Assembly (NCBI RefSeq): GCF_026410255.1
Contig: NZ_JAPMLL010000019.1
Coordinates: forward strand, 1 to 48,246
Source of the DNA: Xanthomarina sp. F1114
GTDB taxonomy: Bacteria; Bacteroidota; Bacteroidia; Flavobacteriales; Flavobacteriaceae
Length of the DNA: 48,246 nt
Direction: 5' to 3'
Of the stretch, positions 16,529 through 25,117 are shown one piece after another. The notes beneath the pieces are model-generated. The model worked only from the letters and a program-made list of their open reading frames with translations. It did not search any database and had not been told where the DNA came from. Each line of letters opens with the position of its first letter. Position 1 is the stretch's first letter. Made by a program: the position numbers and the translations under genes.

Positions 16529-19172
16529 TAGTTAAATATTGCATTGGCCAACCATCAACAAATATATTTGCTGCACTTAGTATTTTTTTAACTTCTTCAA
16601 AATCATTCATAAAGTACTCTAGTAATAAAGGAATAACCTTATTATCAATAGTGTTTTTTAAATCATAATCTTCTCCCATAAAATATGAATGTCCAATTGT
16701 AAAATCATGTCCTTTTCTAGAAATAATCTCCTTATTAATGGCTTCTAAAATGTTTGCATCATTTATAACTTTATCTGCTGTAGAATTGTAATCTGGATAC
16801 ATGGGTACAAATTCAAAACGTCTACGTAGTGCAATGTCTAATAACGCTATAGATTTATCTGCTGTATTCATAGTACCAATAAGATATAGATTAGAAGGTA
16901 CAATAAACGACTCTCCGGAAGGCAGCGTTGCAGTTAGAGGTATTTTACCATGTGAACGTTTATCCTTTTCAATTAATGTAATAAGCTCTCCAAAAACTCT
17001 TGAAATATTAGCTCTGTTAATTTCGTCAATAATGATAACGTAATTTTGTTTTTCAACCTGCTCTACATTTCTTTTTCCTAGTTCTATAAGCTGCTTTAAG
17101 ATTGGATTATAATAAGGCTGTAAGCCTCCTAGAATTATATCATTTTCACCTTTATCATACATCTTTTTTAAAGTAGCAATACTAAGTGTATGTTTAGAAT
17201 CTCCTTGATTTTTTCTGAATTCAATAGATTTTTCTCCAACTTCTGTAACATAAAAAGAAGTTTGCTTCATCTTAATTTCTACTTCACCAACATCTCCTTC
17301 ATTAAGAGGTTTTATAAGTTCACCAAAAACGTCTATGAATTCTTTTTTAGCAGAATCTGGATTTTCAGCATCCCGTAAGTTTTTTAATGCTTTATCTGCA
17401 ATTTTTTTAAAAACACCATCACTTGTAAAAAACGATAATTCGCCACTTAATTCTGTGTCTGGTCTCAAGCCTTGTATAAAATCTTCATAGCTGTAATTTT
17501 GATGAAAAGTTATAAACTCTATTCTATCTCCTAGATGATTATTAAAAACCATCTGCGCATCATTATAACTTATGTTTTCATCCTGAGTAATTATTTTAGC
17601 TGCTTCTAAAATGGTATTATAAGTTTTTCCTGTTCCTGGAGGACCATAAAAGATTTGGTTTAGTGGAGCTTTATATTCTGTCATATTATTAATATTAACT
17701 CCATCCTTTTTATTAAAATATTCTTTTAAAAATTTCTGATAATTCCTTTTACCTATAATAGCTGCAAGTTTCCCTGAGTCGGATGCACCATGATTTTTTA
17801 GAAATTTAGGCTTATCATTATTGATTGTCTCTTCTATAAAATCAATCATTTCTCTATAAGTAGTGTAGTTTACTAAAAAAATGTTTTTTGAAAAATTTTC
17901 TAACGATTTTGTTAAATAATCTCTGATTTTATCTGGTTCATTATTAAAGTAGCTAGATCTAGGATTGTCAATATACCAATTAATAAATTCTTCTTTCACA
18001 TCTTCCATAATATCATTATTAGTTTCTAAATATTCTAAAAAAGAGTCATTAAAATCATCATATAATGACTTAAACTGATCAATTAATGCAGATTTCAATT
18101 CCTCATATTCCTCTTGCTTTAGACTATAGGATATTTTTGTCTTAGGCACCAGTTTAAAATGTTCTCCCTTATCTATATCTTTATTACCAATTCCTGTGTG
18201 CCATTTCGATAACTTAAGACCATTTTTTGAGTTAGGAAACTCATTAATGAAAGATTGAATTAATCTTTTTTGCTCAAGATCACCTTCTGGGTGGACTTCA
18301 AAACATATTTTATTTGAATATCTATACAGTTCATAATGTAACTCACTCGTTGAAACGCGAGATGTATCTGGGATTATTGAAACTTGTCTGTAACTTTCTG
18401 AATCATTTTCTAACCACTTATGATGTATTAAAGGATGTTCTTCACTTTCCAGTTCTTCTTTTATATCGTAAAATAAACGGTCTAAGAATTTTTTGTTATC
18501 TATACTTGCCGGCAGTGAAACTAGCATGTTATAAACTATGTCCTGAAAAATGAGTTTTTCTGAATTAAAACCAAATGTTTCAGGTATATAATTATTACAT
18601 AATTGCAATAACTCTTCGTCTTTTTGTATATAAGAAACAAATTGATCTCCAAGTTCAACAAAATGATCATATTTTTCTCCAGCCGTATTAACTTTATTTA
18701 TTTCAAAATATGAACAAAGCTCATCGTAAACATTGGCTTTATATAAATAAAATTTTTCTGGATTATTTAGTACACAAATAAAAGAGATTGCTCTTTCGTC
18801 TAGTTGATGGGATAAATTATCTCTATTTAAAGCTTGTTTTAAATCCAATAAATACTCATCTGCAAACTGTCTAGACGTTTTATATATAGCATTAAAACTT
18901 GAGTTCTTATTTAAAAGCACTGAGAATAACCTTTTTAACTTATCAGGAAATTGTTTTCCCAATTTATCTAAAAAACCATAAGAATTTTGAAACATTAAAT
19001 TTTCTTTTTTTCTAAAAGCCTCTTTAAACATCTCGTAAAAATCTGGTGCATCAAAATCCCAATGCTCTTGAAAATGGACTATAGCATTCCATTTATAAAC
19101 TTCATCTTGATTTCCTTTTTTTAAGATATAGTTTTTGTAGTCTACTACTAGTTGCTTTAATTGTTCCTCCAT
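16521..19172 (-). CDS. mcrB: McrB-like AAA+ GTPase with long N-terminal region
   Basis: Motor subunit of a McrBC system. Walker A GPPGTGKT is at 510-517, Walker B VIIIDEINR at 712-720, and the McrB signature MNTADKS at 768-774, followed by ALRRRFEF with arginine-finger candidates. At 883 residues it is nearly twice E. coli McrB (about 460). The first 500 residues, beginning VYKWNAIVHFQEHWDFDAPDFYEMFKEAF, are a different, mainly helical region that presumably recognises the DNA modification or another trigger; the family of this part was not recognised beyond its occurrence in large McrB-like proteins. Starts 3 bases after the HNH gene ends. Confidence 0.94.
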   Translation of the reverse strand: MEEQLKQLVVDYKNYILKKGNQDEVYKWNAIVHFQEHWDFDAPDFYEMFKEAFRKKENLMFQNSYGFLDKLGKQFPDKLKRLFSVLLNKNSSFNAIYKTSRQFADEYLLDLKQALNRDNLSHQLDERAISFICVLNNPEKFYLYKANVYDELCSYFEINKVNTAGEKYDHFVELGDQFVSYIQKDEELLQLCNNYIPETFGFNSEKLIFQDIVYNMLVSLPASIDNKKFLDRLFYDIKEELESEEHPLIHHKWLENDSESYRQVSIIPDTSRVSTSELHYELYRYSNKICFEVHPEGDLEQKRLIQSFINEFPNSKNGLKLSKWHTGIGNKDIDKGEHFKLVPKTKISYSLKQEEYEELKSALIDQFKSLYDDFNDSFLEYLETNNDIMEDVKEEFINWYIDNPRSSYFNNEPDKIRDYLTKSLENFSKNIFLVNYTTYREMIDFIEETINNDKPKFLKNHGASDSGKLAAIIGKRNYQKFLKEYFNKKDGVNINNMTEYKAPLNQIFYGPPGTGKTYNTILEAAKIITQDENISYNDAQMVFNNHLGDRIEFITFHQNYSYEDFIQGLRPDTELSGELSFFTSDGVFKKIADKALKNLRDAENPDSAKKEFIDVFGELIKPLNEGDVGEVEIKMKQTSFYVTEVGEKSIEFRKNQGDSKHTLSIATLKKMYDKGENDIILGGLQPYYNPILKQLIELGKRNVEQVEKQNYVIIIDEINRANISRVFGELITLIEKDKRSHGKIPLTATLPSGESFIVPSNLYLIGTMNTADKSIALLDIALRRRFEFVPMYPDYNSTADKVINDANILEAINKEIISRKGHDFTIGHSYFMGEDYDLKNTIDNKVIPLLLEYFMNDFEEVKKILSAANIFVDGWPMQYLTND

Positions 19173-19175
19173 GTT

Positions 19176-20180
19176 TTATTTTATTAACTTTAATTGCCTA
19201 GCAATATCTTGCGTGTACTTTGCCATAGGTCTTTTAAAGGTTTCTTCTGGCTTAGTATAGTTACCTATTATGGCTCTATCAATATATGTCTTATCTGGAA
19301 AAAGAGAATTAAACATTCTATACATTGTCTCTCTATAAATCTTAGGGTTTACTTTTGCCTTCCATACAATTTCTTCTCCAAAATCTTTTTGTTTGTCGTA
19401 AATAGCTTGAACTTGAAAAAGATTGTTATGATTTATAAGTACCTTTTTATCTTTGTAAAAAACTGGTTTTAATTCTATTTGCAGTTCTTCTCTATCAAGG
19501 TTCATCCAATAATTCAAAATTGATTTATCATCAATTTTAAATTTAAAGATGTCCAGTTGGTTACTATAAGTATAAAGCTCAAATAATGCATCCTTGTCTG
19601 ATTTCGCTTTATTACAATTTCCACAAGTTGGATATAAATTAAAAAATGATGTAGCTAAAAATGGGTATTTAGATTTAGAATGAAAATGATCTAATTCCAA
19701 TTTAGCCTGCGTATCGATTACTCTTCGCTTTTTTTTATCAAAATAAAGTTTTTCTATTACTAAGGTATTTTGTGAATTACAATAAACACATGTCCTAATC
19801 TCAGTTCTTTTTAAATATTCCAAAAACTCTTTATCCCTTAAAGCATCATACCTTAAAACTTTCACGATTTCTTTATAAAAATATCTTTTACTATTAGGAT
19901 ATTTAGAAGAAACAATAGTAGGTGAAAGGATTTTATTAAAATCTTTAATCAAAGATTTCATTGTAGATGGATCAGCGTTTAATATTTCAGAATAACGTGA
20001 AATAATAAGATCTACATATTTCCTATGTTTTTTTAAGCGATTCCCTTTTAGTTTAGATTTTAAATCTTTTAGTCCTTTTAGAGGTAACTCAAATCTAGCA
20101 TCCCTTTTCTTAAACAGATCCTTATTAAAATCTTCAACTTCTTTCTTAAATTGCTTTGTAATCTTAATCTTCCTCATCAT
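19176..20180 (-). CDS. HNH endonuclease, PtuB-like partner of the upstream ATPase
   Basis: 334 residues. The HNH/zinc core is clear: CVYC (Cys131, Cys134), LELDHFHSKSKYP (Asp164, His165, His167), FFNLYPTCGNCNKAKSD (Asn181, Cys186, Cys189, Asn190). The basic N terminus (about 1-60, rich in Lys/Arg) could bind nucleic acid. In Septu defence and in some retrons an ABC-like ATPase (PtuA) works with a small HNH protein (PtuB); gene order and motifs fit, but this protein is longer than usual PtuB. Two adjacent ATGs exist (20180 and 20177). The start overlaps the ATPase end by 17 bases. No reverse transcriptase is present, so not a retron. Confidence 0.9.
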   Translation of the reverse strand: MMRKIKITKQFKKEVEDFNKDLFKKRDARFELPLKGLKDLKSKLKGNRLKKHRKYVDLIISRYSEILNADPSTMKSLIKDFNKILSPTIVSSKYPNSKRYFYKEIVKVLRYDALRDKEFLEYLKRTEIRTCVYCNSQNTLVIEKLYFDKKKRRVIDTQAKLELDHFHSKSKYPFLATSFFNLYPTCGNCNKAKSDKDALFELYTYSNQLDIFKFKIDDKSILNYWMNLDREELQIELKPVFYKDKKVLINHNNLFQVQAIYDKQKDFGEEIVWKAKVNPKIYRETMYRMFNSLFPDKTYIDRAIIGNYTKPEETFKRPMAKYTQDIARQLKLIK

Positions 20181-22194
20181 TCAATTCTTTTAATCGTGCG
20201 TCGATTTCATCTCTTTTATCCAGAAGTGCCTGTTTATCATTTAATAAATACTTTTCATCAAATAGATTAGTTAATCGCTCTTTTATAAAAGGTTCATCAA
20301 CAGTATTAATAAATTTCTGAATAGTTTTTTTGTTCCAATCAAATGATATAGCAGAATTTGTATCGCCTAATTCTTCATTTGTAAGATGGTTTATTAAACT
20401 CTTTATCATTCCCTCAGCGAACTCTCCCATAAAGCCATTTTCCAAGAAAAAACTATTGGCTAAAAGATCGTGAACATTTGCTCCAAAAGATTGTACTTTA
20501 TTATGATTGACAAATGTATTACCCTCTTCGTCTTTGTCTAAATAAATAACATTACTTTGAGGAATATCTGACAAGGTTAATGGGTCGTGTGTTGTAAAAA
20601 TAACCTGCAACGATGGTGACCCTAACAAATCACTAAAAAAGTATGGAATTGTAGATATGATTGATTTCACAAATTTTCTTTTCCATGAAGGATGAAAAGC
20701 TAAATCAGCCTCATCTAGTAAAATAATATAATGATTCTTTTTTGATAAAAATTTTGAACTTTCAACGAGATTATTATTAATAAAATCATAAAACCTTGAA
20801 AATAAATTTAACATAGCATTTTCACCAGAACTTAACTTTTTTGAAGTTGGAATATAATTAATAAACCCTTCTATTCTATTCGATTTATCAAACAACTCTT
20901 CTTCTTTATTTTTAGATTTTATTTTGGGATAATAATTAAATAGATTTAATAAAAAATTACGATGTAAATTTAATATGTTTACTACTTTAGAGGGTGCAAT
21001 TTGAATATTGTCATTTTGCACTAATTTTTCAGTTTCTATTTCATCAATATCTTTGTATAACGCATTTAACAAAGAACTAATTGACTTAAAATCAAATGCA
21101 TTCCATGAAGATTTCCCATATTTAATAATACAATGCTCAATAAAAAATAAAAATGAATTGAAAACATCAGATTCTTCTATCTTTTTATCTAAGCCCTCAA
21201 TACTAATCTTACCTTCAGATAGATAAGAATTATTCTTTTCCATCTGTCTTTCTAATACACTAATTATATCTCTTATTAAATAACGCTTTACTAGATACTT
21301 ATTAATTTCAATTTGATTTGTAACATTGTGTTCTTTATCAAAAAGTCTAATTTCATGCCATTTATTTAATTCGTCTTCTAATTTCTCTTTAATTGCTTTT
21401 AGTGGCCATCTAAATGCATTTGGTGTATTCCACGGATCTTTCTTAACATGCCCTCTAAAAAACAGTTTAGCTTCACCATGCTCTGGTAATTCAAAAATAT
21501 TTTTGAATATTTGGTTTTCTCTAACCAAACTAGAGGACAAGAACATTAGTTGTCTTATAGAATTTTTAAAAATCAATTCTTGTGATGGTGAATAGCTCCA
21601 TCCATTTGCGTTTGCATCTTTGTTTTCTAAATCTTCTAAATCCTGTTCTAAAATTTTATCAAAAGAGATATCATAAATATCTATTTCATCAAAATTTAAA
21701 TTGTATTTATAATCAAAATGAGGTGAATAATATATCGACTGCACATCATTTTTATTAATTCTATCTAATTCTTTAGTAAGAACATGATAATTCCCTAATT
21801 TTTCTAATTCATATATATTGAATCTATATTCTACATTTTCAAAATCACTATGCAAAACAAAAGGCAAATCCACACCATTTTTTTCAAATATTGCAACTGT
21901 CCAAGAATATGGCAATCCGTATTGGTTTCTTATAAAAAAACTACGAACAACATCTAAAATACTGGATTTTCCAGTTCCATTTTTACCTACAACTGATGAA
22001 ATTGATTCTATTCGAGATTTTAAGTTTGTTTGATCAAAAAAACCACTTATATAATTTTCGTTTTTGCTTCTTTGAACATAAACTTTTTTTCCTACAGAAC
22101 TAAAATCATAATTATATTCACCACCAAAATTTAAGGTAACTGGATCATTAAATAAAAATTCATGTTCTTTTATAAAAATAGCAACTAACCTCAT
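20164..22194 (-). CDS. SMC/ABC-like AAA ATPase, PtuA-like (Septu-type pair)
   Basis: 676 residues. Walker A GKNGTGKS at 70-77, ABC signature LSSGE at 454-458, Walker B with catalytic acids IILLDEAD at 490-497, and an H-loop TTHDP with His536. The 370 residues between Walker A and signature form a helical insertion, like OLD/Septu/RloC-type ATPases that open and close around nucleic acid or sense NTP state. The tail (FGANVHDLLANSFFLENGFMGEFAEG) is frequent in defence-associated ATPases. It overlaps hsdS by 4 bases (ATGA) and the HNH gene by 17, so it is made together with both. In other genomes this slot next to hsdS holds PrrC or RloC anticodon nucleases, also ABC-like ATPases. Confidence 0.92.
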   Translation of the reverse strand: MRLVAIFIKEHEFLFNDPVTLNFGGEYNYDFSSVGKKVYVQRSKNENYISGFFDQTNLKSRIESISSVVGKNGTGKSSILDVVRSFFIRNQYGLPYSWTVAIFEKNGVDLPFVLHSDFENVEYRFNIYELEKLGNYHVLTKELDRINKNDVQSIYYSPHFDYKYNLNFDEIDIYDISFDKILEQDLEDLENKDANANGWSYSPSQELIFKNSIRQLMFLSSSLVRENQIFKNIFELPEHGEAKLFFRGHVKKDPWNTPNAFRWPLKAIKEKLEDELNKWHEIRLFDKEHNVTNQIEINKYLVKRYLIRDIISVLERQMEKNNSYLSEGKISIEGLDKKIEESDVFNSFLFFIEHCIIKYGKSSWNAFDFKSISSLLNALYKDIDEIETEKLVQNDNIQIAPSKVVNILNLHRNFLLNLFNYYPKIKSKNKEEELFDKSNRIEGFINYIPTSKKLSSGENAMLNLFSRFYDFINNNLVESSKFLSKKNHYIILLDEADLAFHPSWKRKFVKSIISTIPYFFSDLLGSPSLQVIFTTHDPLTLSDIPQSNVIYLDKDEEGNTFVNHNKVQSFGANVHDLLANSFFLENGFMGEFAEGMIKSLINHLTNEELGDTNSAISFDWNKKTIQKFINTVDEPFIKERLTNLFDEKYLLNDKQALLDKRDEIDARLKELNDEED

Positions 22195-23486
22195 CCCTTC
22201 CCATATTTACCATTCTCCTCCGCAACCATACCCAACTTGTCATCCTGAGCTTGTCGAAGGACATTCTCAACCTCTCCCACCGTAACCTGCCCATTCATAA
22301 GCATAGGTAACAACCAATCACGTAACTCGGCGAGTTTTTGGTTTTGTTTTGAGTTAACAATTATCTGATTATGAAATGGGTCCACTATTTTTTTAAACTT
22401 TTTTAATACGGCTTTATCTGGAATACAAAGTTCTAAACCAAAAAGGTCATCTTTATTAATTGAACCGAAAGTAGTACCCGAAGTATTTCTACGGTCAAAA
22501 ACTTGTTTAAAATATTCCATCTGACTCCATAGAAAAGATATTGAACCTTCCTTTTCTCTCAAAGCAGCTAATCCACGTCCAATACAACAACTTTCCATTG
22601 CTTGATTTAGTGTTCCGACTGGAGCTCTCACAGATAATAGTATATCACCCTCTTCTGCTATTCTGGATGGTTCGGTGGTATATTTTCTAACCGTTGGAAA
22701 CCTTAACCCAAAATCAGTAGAGCCTTGATAAAATACAGTTCCAATTCCTTCTTCATTATAAGAGCTTCCAGATGGCGATTGTCCCATTGTTATATTTGCA
22801 ATATCGGATAATACTCCATCTTCCCAACCCTCTGGAATCCCACGTTTCAACTCCTCATTATATAACATCTTACCTCCAGACGATTTATAAGGTTTGCCAT
22901 TAGCATCTGGAAAATCGAACTGTACAAACCAATAATCGTAAAGCGTTTTTGCCATTGCTTCCAGCTCTTGGTTGATGTTGTTGTTGACTTCTATTTTGGC
23001 GTCTAAATCGGAAAGGACTTTGGCGATTTGTTTTTGTTCAATTATTGAAGGAATAGGTAGCTCAAAGTTTTTTAAAGTATTTTCATTAACTCTTTGTCTT
23101 CCAGAAGTTCCTTCCATGCAACTTATAGCTCTATATCTAAAAGTCGGACTTATAGCCAAATAGTAAATAAATTCTCTGTTTATGAAATTTGTTTCTCTTA
23201 AAACAATAAATTCAGAAGATCCAAAGGCTACTTCATTATCTTCTAAAATATCAACATAAGCGGTCTTTCCATTCTCTAAACAAGGCGTAATTTTTGCTAA
23301 AAGTGTATCATTATTTCTAAATTTTGGCCCGCTTTTAAATTCAGCTAACTCAAAACCATTTATTTTTCTTTGAAATTCAGTTAAACTACCCATCGGAATT
23401 TTTTTTGCAATACTTCCTTTGGGTATTCTTTCTGGCGGATTAAATTTAATTACTTTGCCAATTGGCATCATTTTCCACTTATTCAT
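22191..23486 (-). CDS. hsdS: Type I restriction specificity subunit HsdS
   Basis: 431 residues with two target recognition domains, about 1-155 and 218-390, each ending in a helical spacer: IEQKQIAKVLSDLDAKIEVNNNINQELEAMAKTLYDYWFVQFDFP and KIVDPFHNQIIVNSKQNQKLAELRDWLLPMLMNGQV. Each domain reads one half of a bipartite DNA site and the helices set the spacing. The last residues, VLRQAQDDKLGMV, are encoded by a dispersed palindromic repeat (22236-22263) and lie beyond the functional helix, so they are probably tolerated extra sequence. The start overlaps hsdM by 8 bases. Confidence 0.95.
   Translation of the reverse strand: MNKWKMMPIGKVIKFNPPERIPKGSIAKKIPMGSLTEFQRKINGFELAEFKSGPKFRNNDTLLAKITPCLENGKTAYVDILEDNEVAFGSSEFIVLRETNFINREFIYYLAISPTFRYRAISCMEGTSGRQRVNENTLKNFELPIPSIIEQKQIAKVLSDLDAKIEVNNNINQELEAMAKTLYDYWFVQFDFPDANGKPYKSSGGKMLYNEELKRGIPEGWEDGVLSDIANITMGQSPSGSSYNEEGIGTVFYQGSTDFGLRFPTVRKYTTEPSRIAEEGDILLSVRAPVGTLNQAMESCCIGRGLAALREKEGSISFLWSQMEYFKQVFDRRNTSGTTFGSINKDDLFGLELCIPDKAVLKKFKKIVDPFHNQIIVNSKQNQKLAELRDWLLPMLMNGQVTVGEVENVLRQAQDDKLGMVAEENGKYGKG
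22236..22263. repeat. REP-like interspersed repeat inside the hsdS 3' end
   Basis: Core cctgagcttgtcgaagg at 22244-22260, an imperfect palindrome widely dispersed in Bacteroidetes and other genomes (from general knowledge). Here it is read in frame and gives the peptide RQAQDDKLG. Confidence 0.75.
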
Positions 23487-25110
23487 ATTTCAAACTCTTC
23501 AAATTGTTTTGAATCTCTTTTTCTAAAGTTTTACTCTCCCCAAAAAGTGCTTCTAAATTAGTTTCAAAATTTTCCATTTTTGTAGCAAACTCTTCTGCAG
23601 TAATATCTATATACTCAATTTTTACTTCAAAATATTGTCCTGCACTTAAGCTGTAGTTTTTGGCTATTAAATCGTCATAAGAAACCACTACCGAAAAATC
23701 GTCTTTAACTTCTTTGTTTGTAAAGGTGTTGATGATTTGAGTTTCTTCAGTATCAGACAATAACGTCTTTTGGTTTTTATCTTCTTTAACCGTAGTTCCC
23801 AAATTAGAAGCATCTATCAAAACCACCTCTCCTTTATTAGCAGCATCTAAAAACACAATAGACACGTTTGTGCCAGTTGTTGCAAAAATATTAGAAGGCA
23901 TACTTACTACTCCTGCTAACATTTTACTATCTACTATTTTTTGGCGTATCTTTTTCTCAATACCAGATTGGGCAGTTATAAAACCTGTTGGTACTACAAT
24001 TGCTGCTTTTCCACTTCCTTCTTTTAGTGAGTAAATAATGTGTTGTAAAAACAAGGTGTAAATGGCCATTTTGTCTTTTGATTTTTTTGGCACATTTGGT
24101 ATGCCCGCAAAAAAACGGGCTTTATTTTCTTTTTTGTTTAGGGTATCTACATCGTCACTAAAATCGAGCTTAAATGGTGGATTACTTACTATATAATCAA
24201 ACTGTCTTAATTTGTTATCCTTTTTATGGTAAGGATCTGTCATGGTATTGCCTTGTATCACGTTTTCAATACTATGCACCAAGTTGTTTAATACTAAGTT
24301 TAAACGCAAGAGATTAGATGATTTTTGTGAAATATCTTGTGAATAGACTGTGCATTTTTCAGGACCAATAGCGTGTGCTAAATTCATTAACAAGGTTCCA
24401 GATCCTGCACTTGGGTCGTAAATGGTAACATTACTGGTTGGTTCTGGCACTAAAATGTTAGCTATAATTTTAGAGACAGCGTGTGGTGTGTAATACTCTG
24501 CGTATTTTCCACCAGCATCACTATTGTAGTCTTTAATTAAGTATTCAAAAATGGTAGAGAAAAAGTCAAAACCTTCTCCCATAATATTTTCAAAATTAAA
24601 AATGACCAGCTTATTAAATAAAGCAACTGCAAAACCGTCACGTTTACTACTTACATATTCCGTTAAACGATCAAAGAGTTTTATTTTTTGTCCATCTTCA
24701 GTCTTTACAGCAAATAAATCGTTATTGAGTACCGCAATATCAATTAAAGTATCATCTACCATTTTGGCAAAATCGGGTTCGTTTTGTCTGTCAAACAAAT
24801 ACCCAATTAAATGATGTGGTTTTAAAAAAGCTGTAGCTTCACCCAGTTGAAATTGCAACATATTATAGTCACTCTCTTTCATTTTGGCAAGTTCTGCTTC
24901 CCATTCATCACTTTTTGCTAATTCTGGTTTTAGCTTTTTTACTTCATAAGCAAACTTGTCGTTTAAAAACTTAAATAAAAAGATTTGGCTTATAATTTTA
25001 AATTCGTTCCCATCATTTCCTAATCCATAACTTGCACATACAGCTTTAAGCTCGTCTATAAGTGTTTTTGTTTTGGTAACAAAGGGTTGGTTATTTATGT
25101 CTTTTGTCAT
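23479..25110 (-). CDS. hsdM: Type I restriction methyltransferase HsdM (N6-adenine)
   Basis: 543 residues. The N-terminal HsdM helical domain is followed by the AdoMet site DPSAGSGT (232-239) and the catalytic NPPF (310-313), typical of N6-adenine methyltransferases. GGKYAEYYTPHAVSKIIANIL just before it is another family signature. Two HsdM with one HsdS methylate the host site; with HsdR they restrict unmodified DNA. The gene starts 7 bases after hsdR ends and overlaps hsdS by 8 bases. Confidence 0.97.
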   Translation of the reverse strand: MTKDINNQPFVTKTKTLIDELKAVCASYGLGNDGNEFKIISQIFLFKFLNDKFAYEVKKLKPELAKSDEWEAELAKMKESDYNMLQFQLGEATAFLKPHHLIGYLFDRQNEPDFAKMVDDTLIDIAVLNNDLFAVKTEDGQKIKLFDRLTEYVSSKRDGFAVALFNKLVIFNFENIMGEGFDFFSTIFEYLIKDYNSDAGGKYAEYYTPHAVSKIIANILVPEPTSNVTIYDPSAGSGTLLMNLAHAIGPEKCTVYSQDISQKSSNLLRLNLVLNNLVHSIENVIQGNTMTDPYHKKDNKLRQFDYIVSNPPFKLDFSDDVDTLNKKENKARFFAGIPNVPKKSKDKMAIYTLFLQHIIYSLKEGSGKAAIVVPTGFITAQSGIEKKIRQKIVDSKMLAGVVSMPSNIFATTGTNVSIVFLDAANKGEVVLIDASNLGTTVKEDKNQKTLLSDTEETQIINTFTNKEVKDDFSVVVSYDDLIAKNYSLSAGQYFEVKIEYIDITAEEFATKMENFETNLEALFGESKTLEKEIQNNLKSLKYE

Positions 25111-25117
25111 TTGCTTT

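Noticed and set aside
19176-22194. Retron with PtuA/PtuB effectors
   Set aside because: No reverse transcriptase and no msr/msd-like region; hsdS and mcrB lie directly on both sides.
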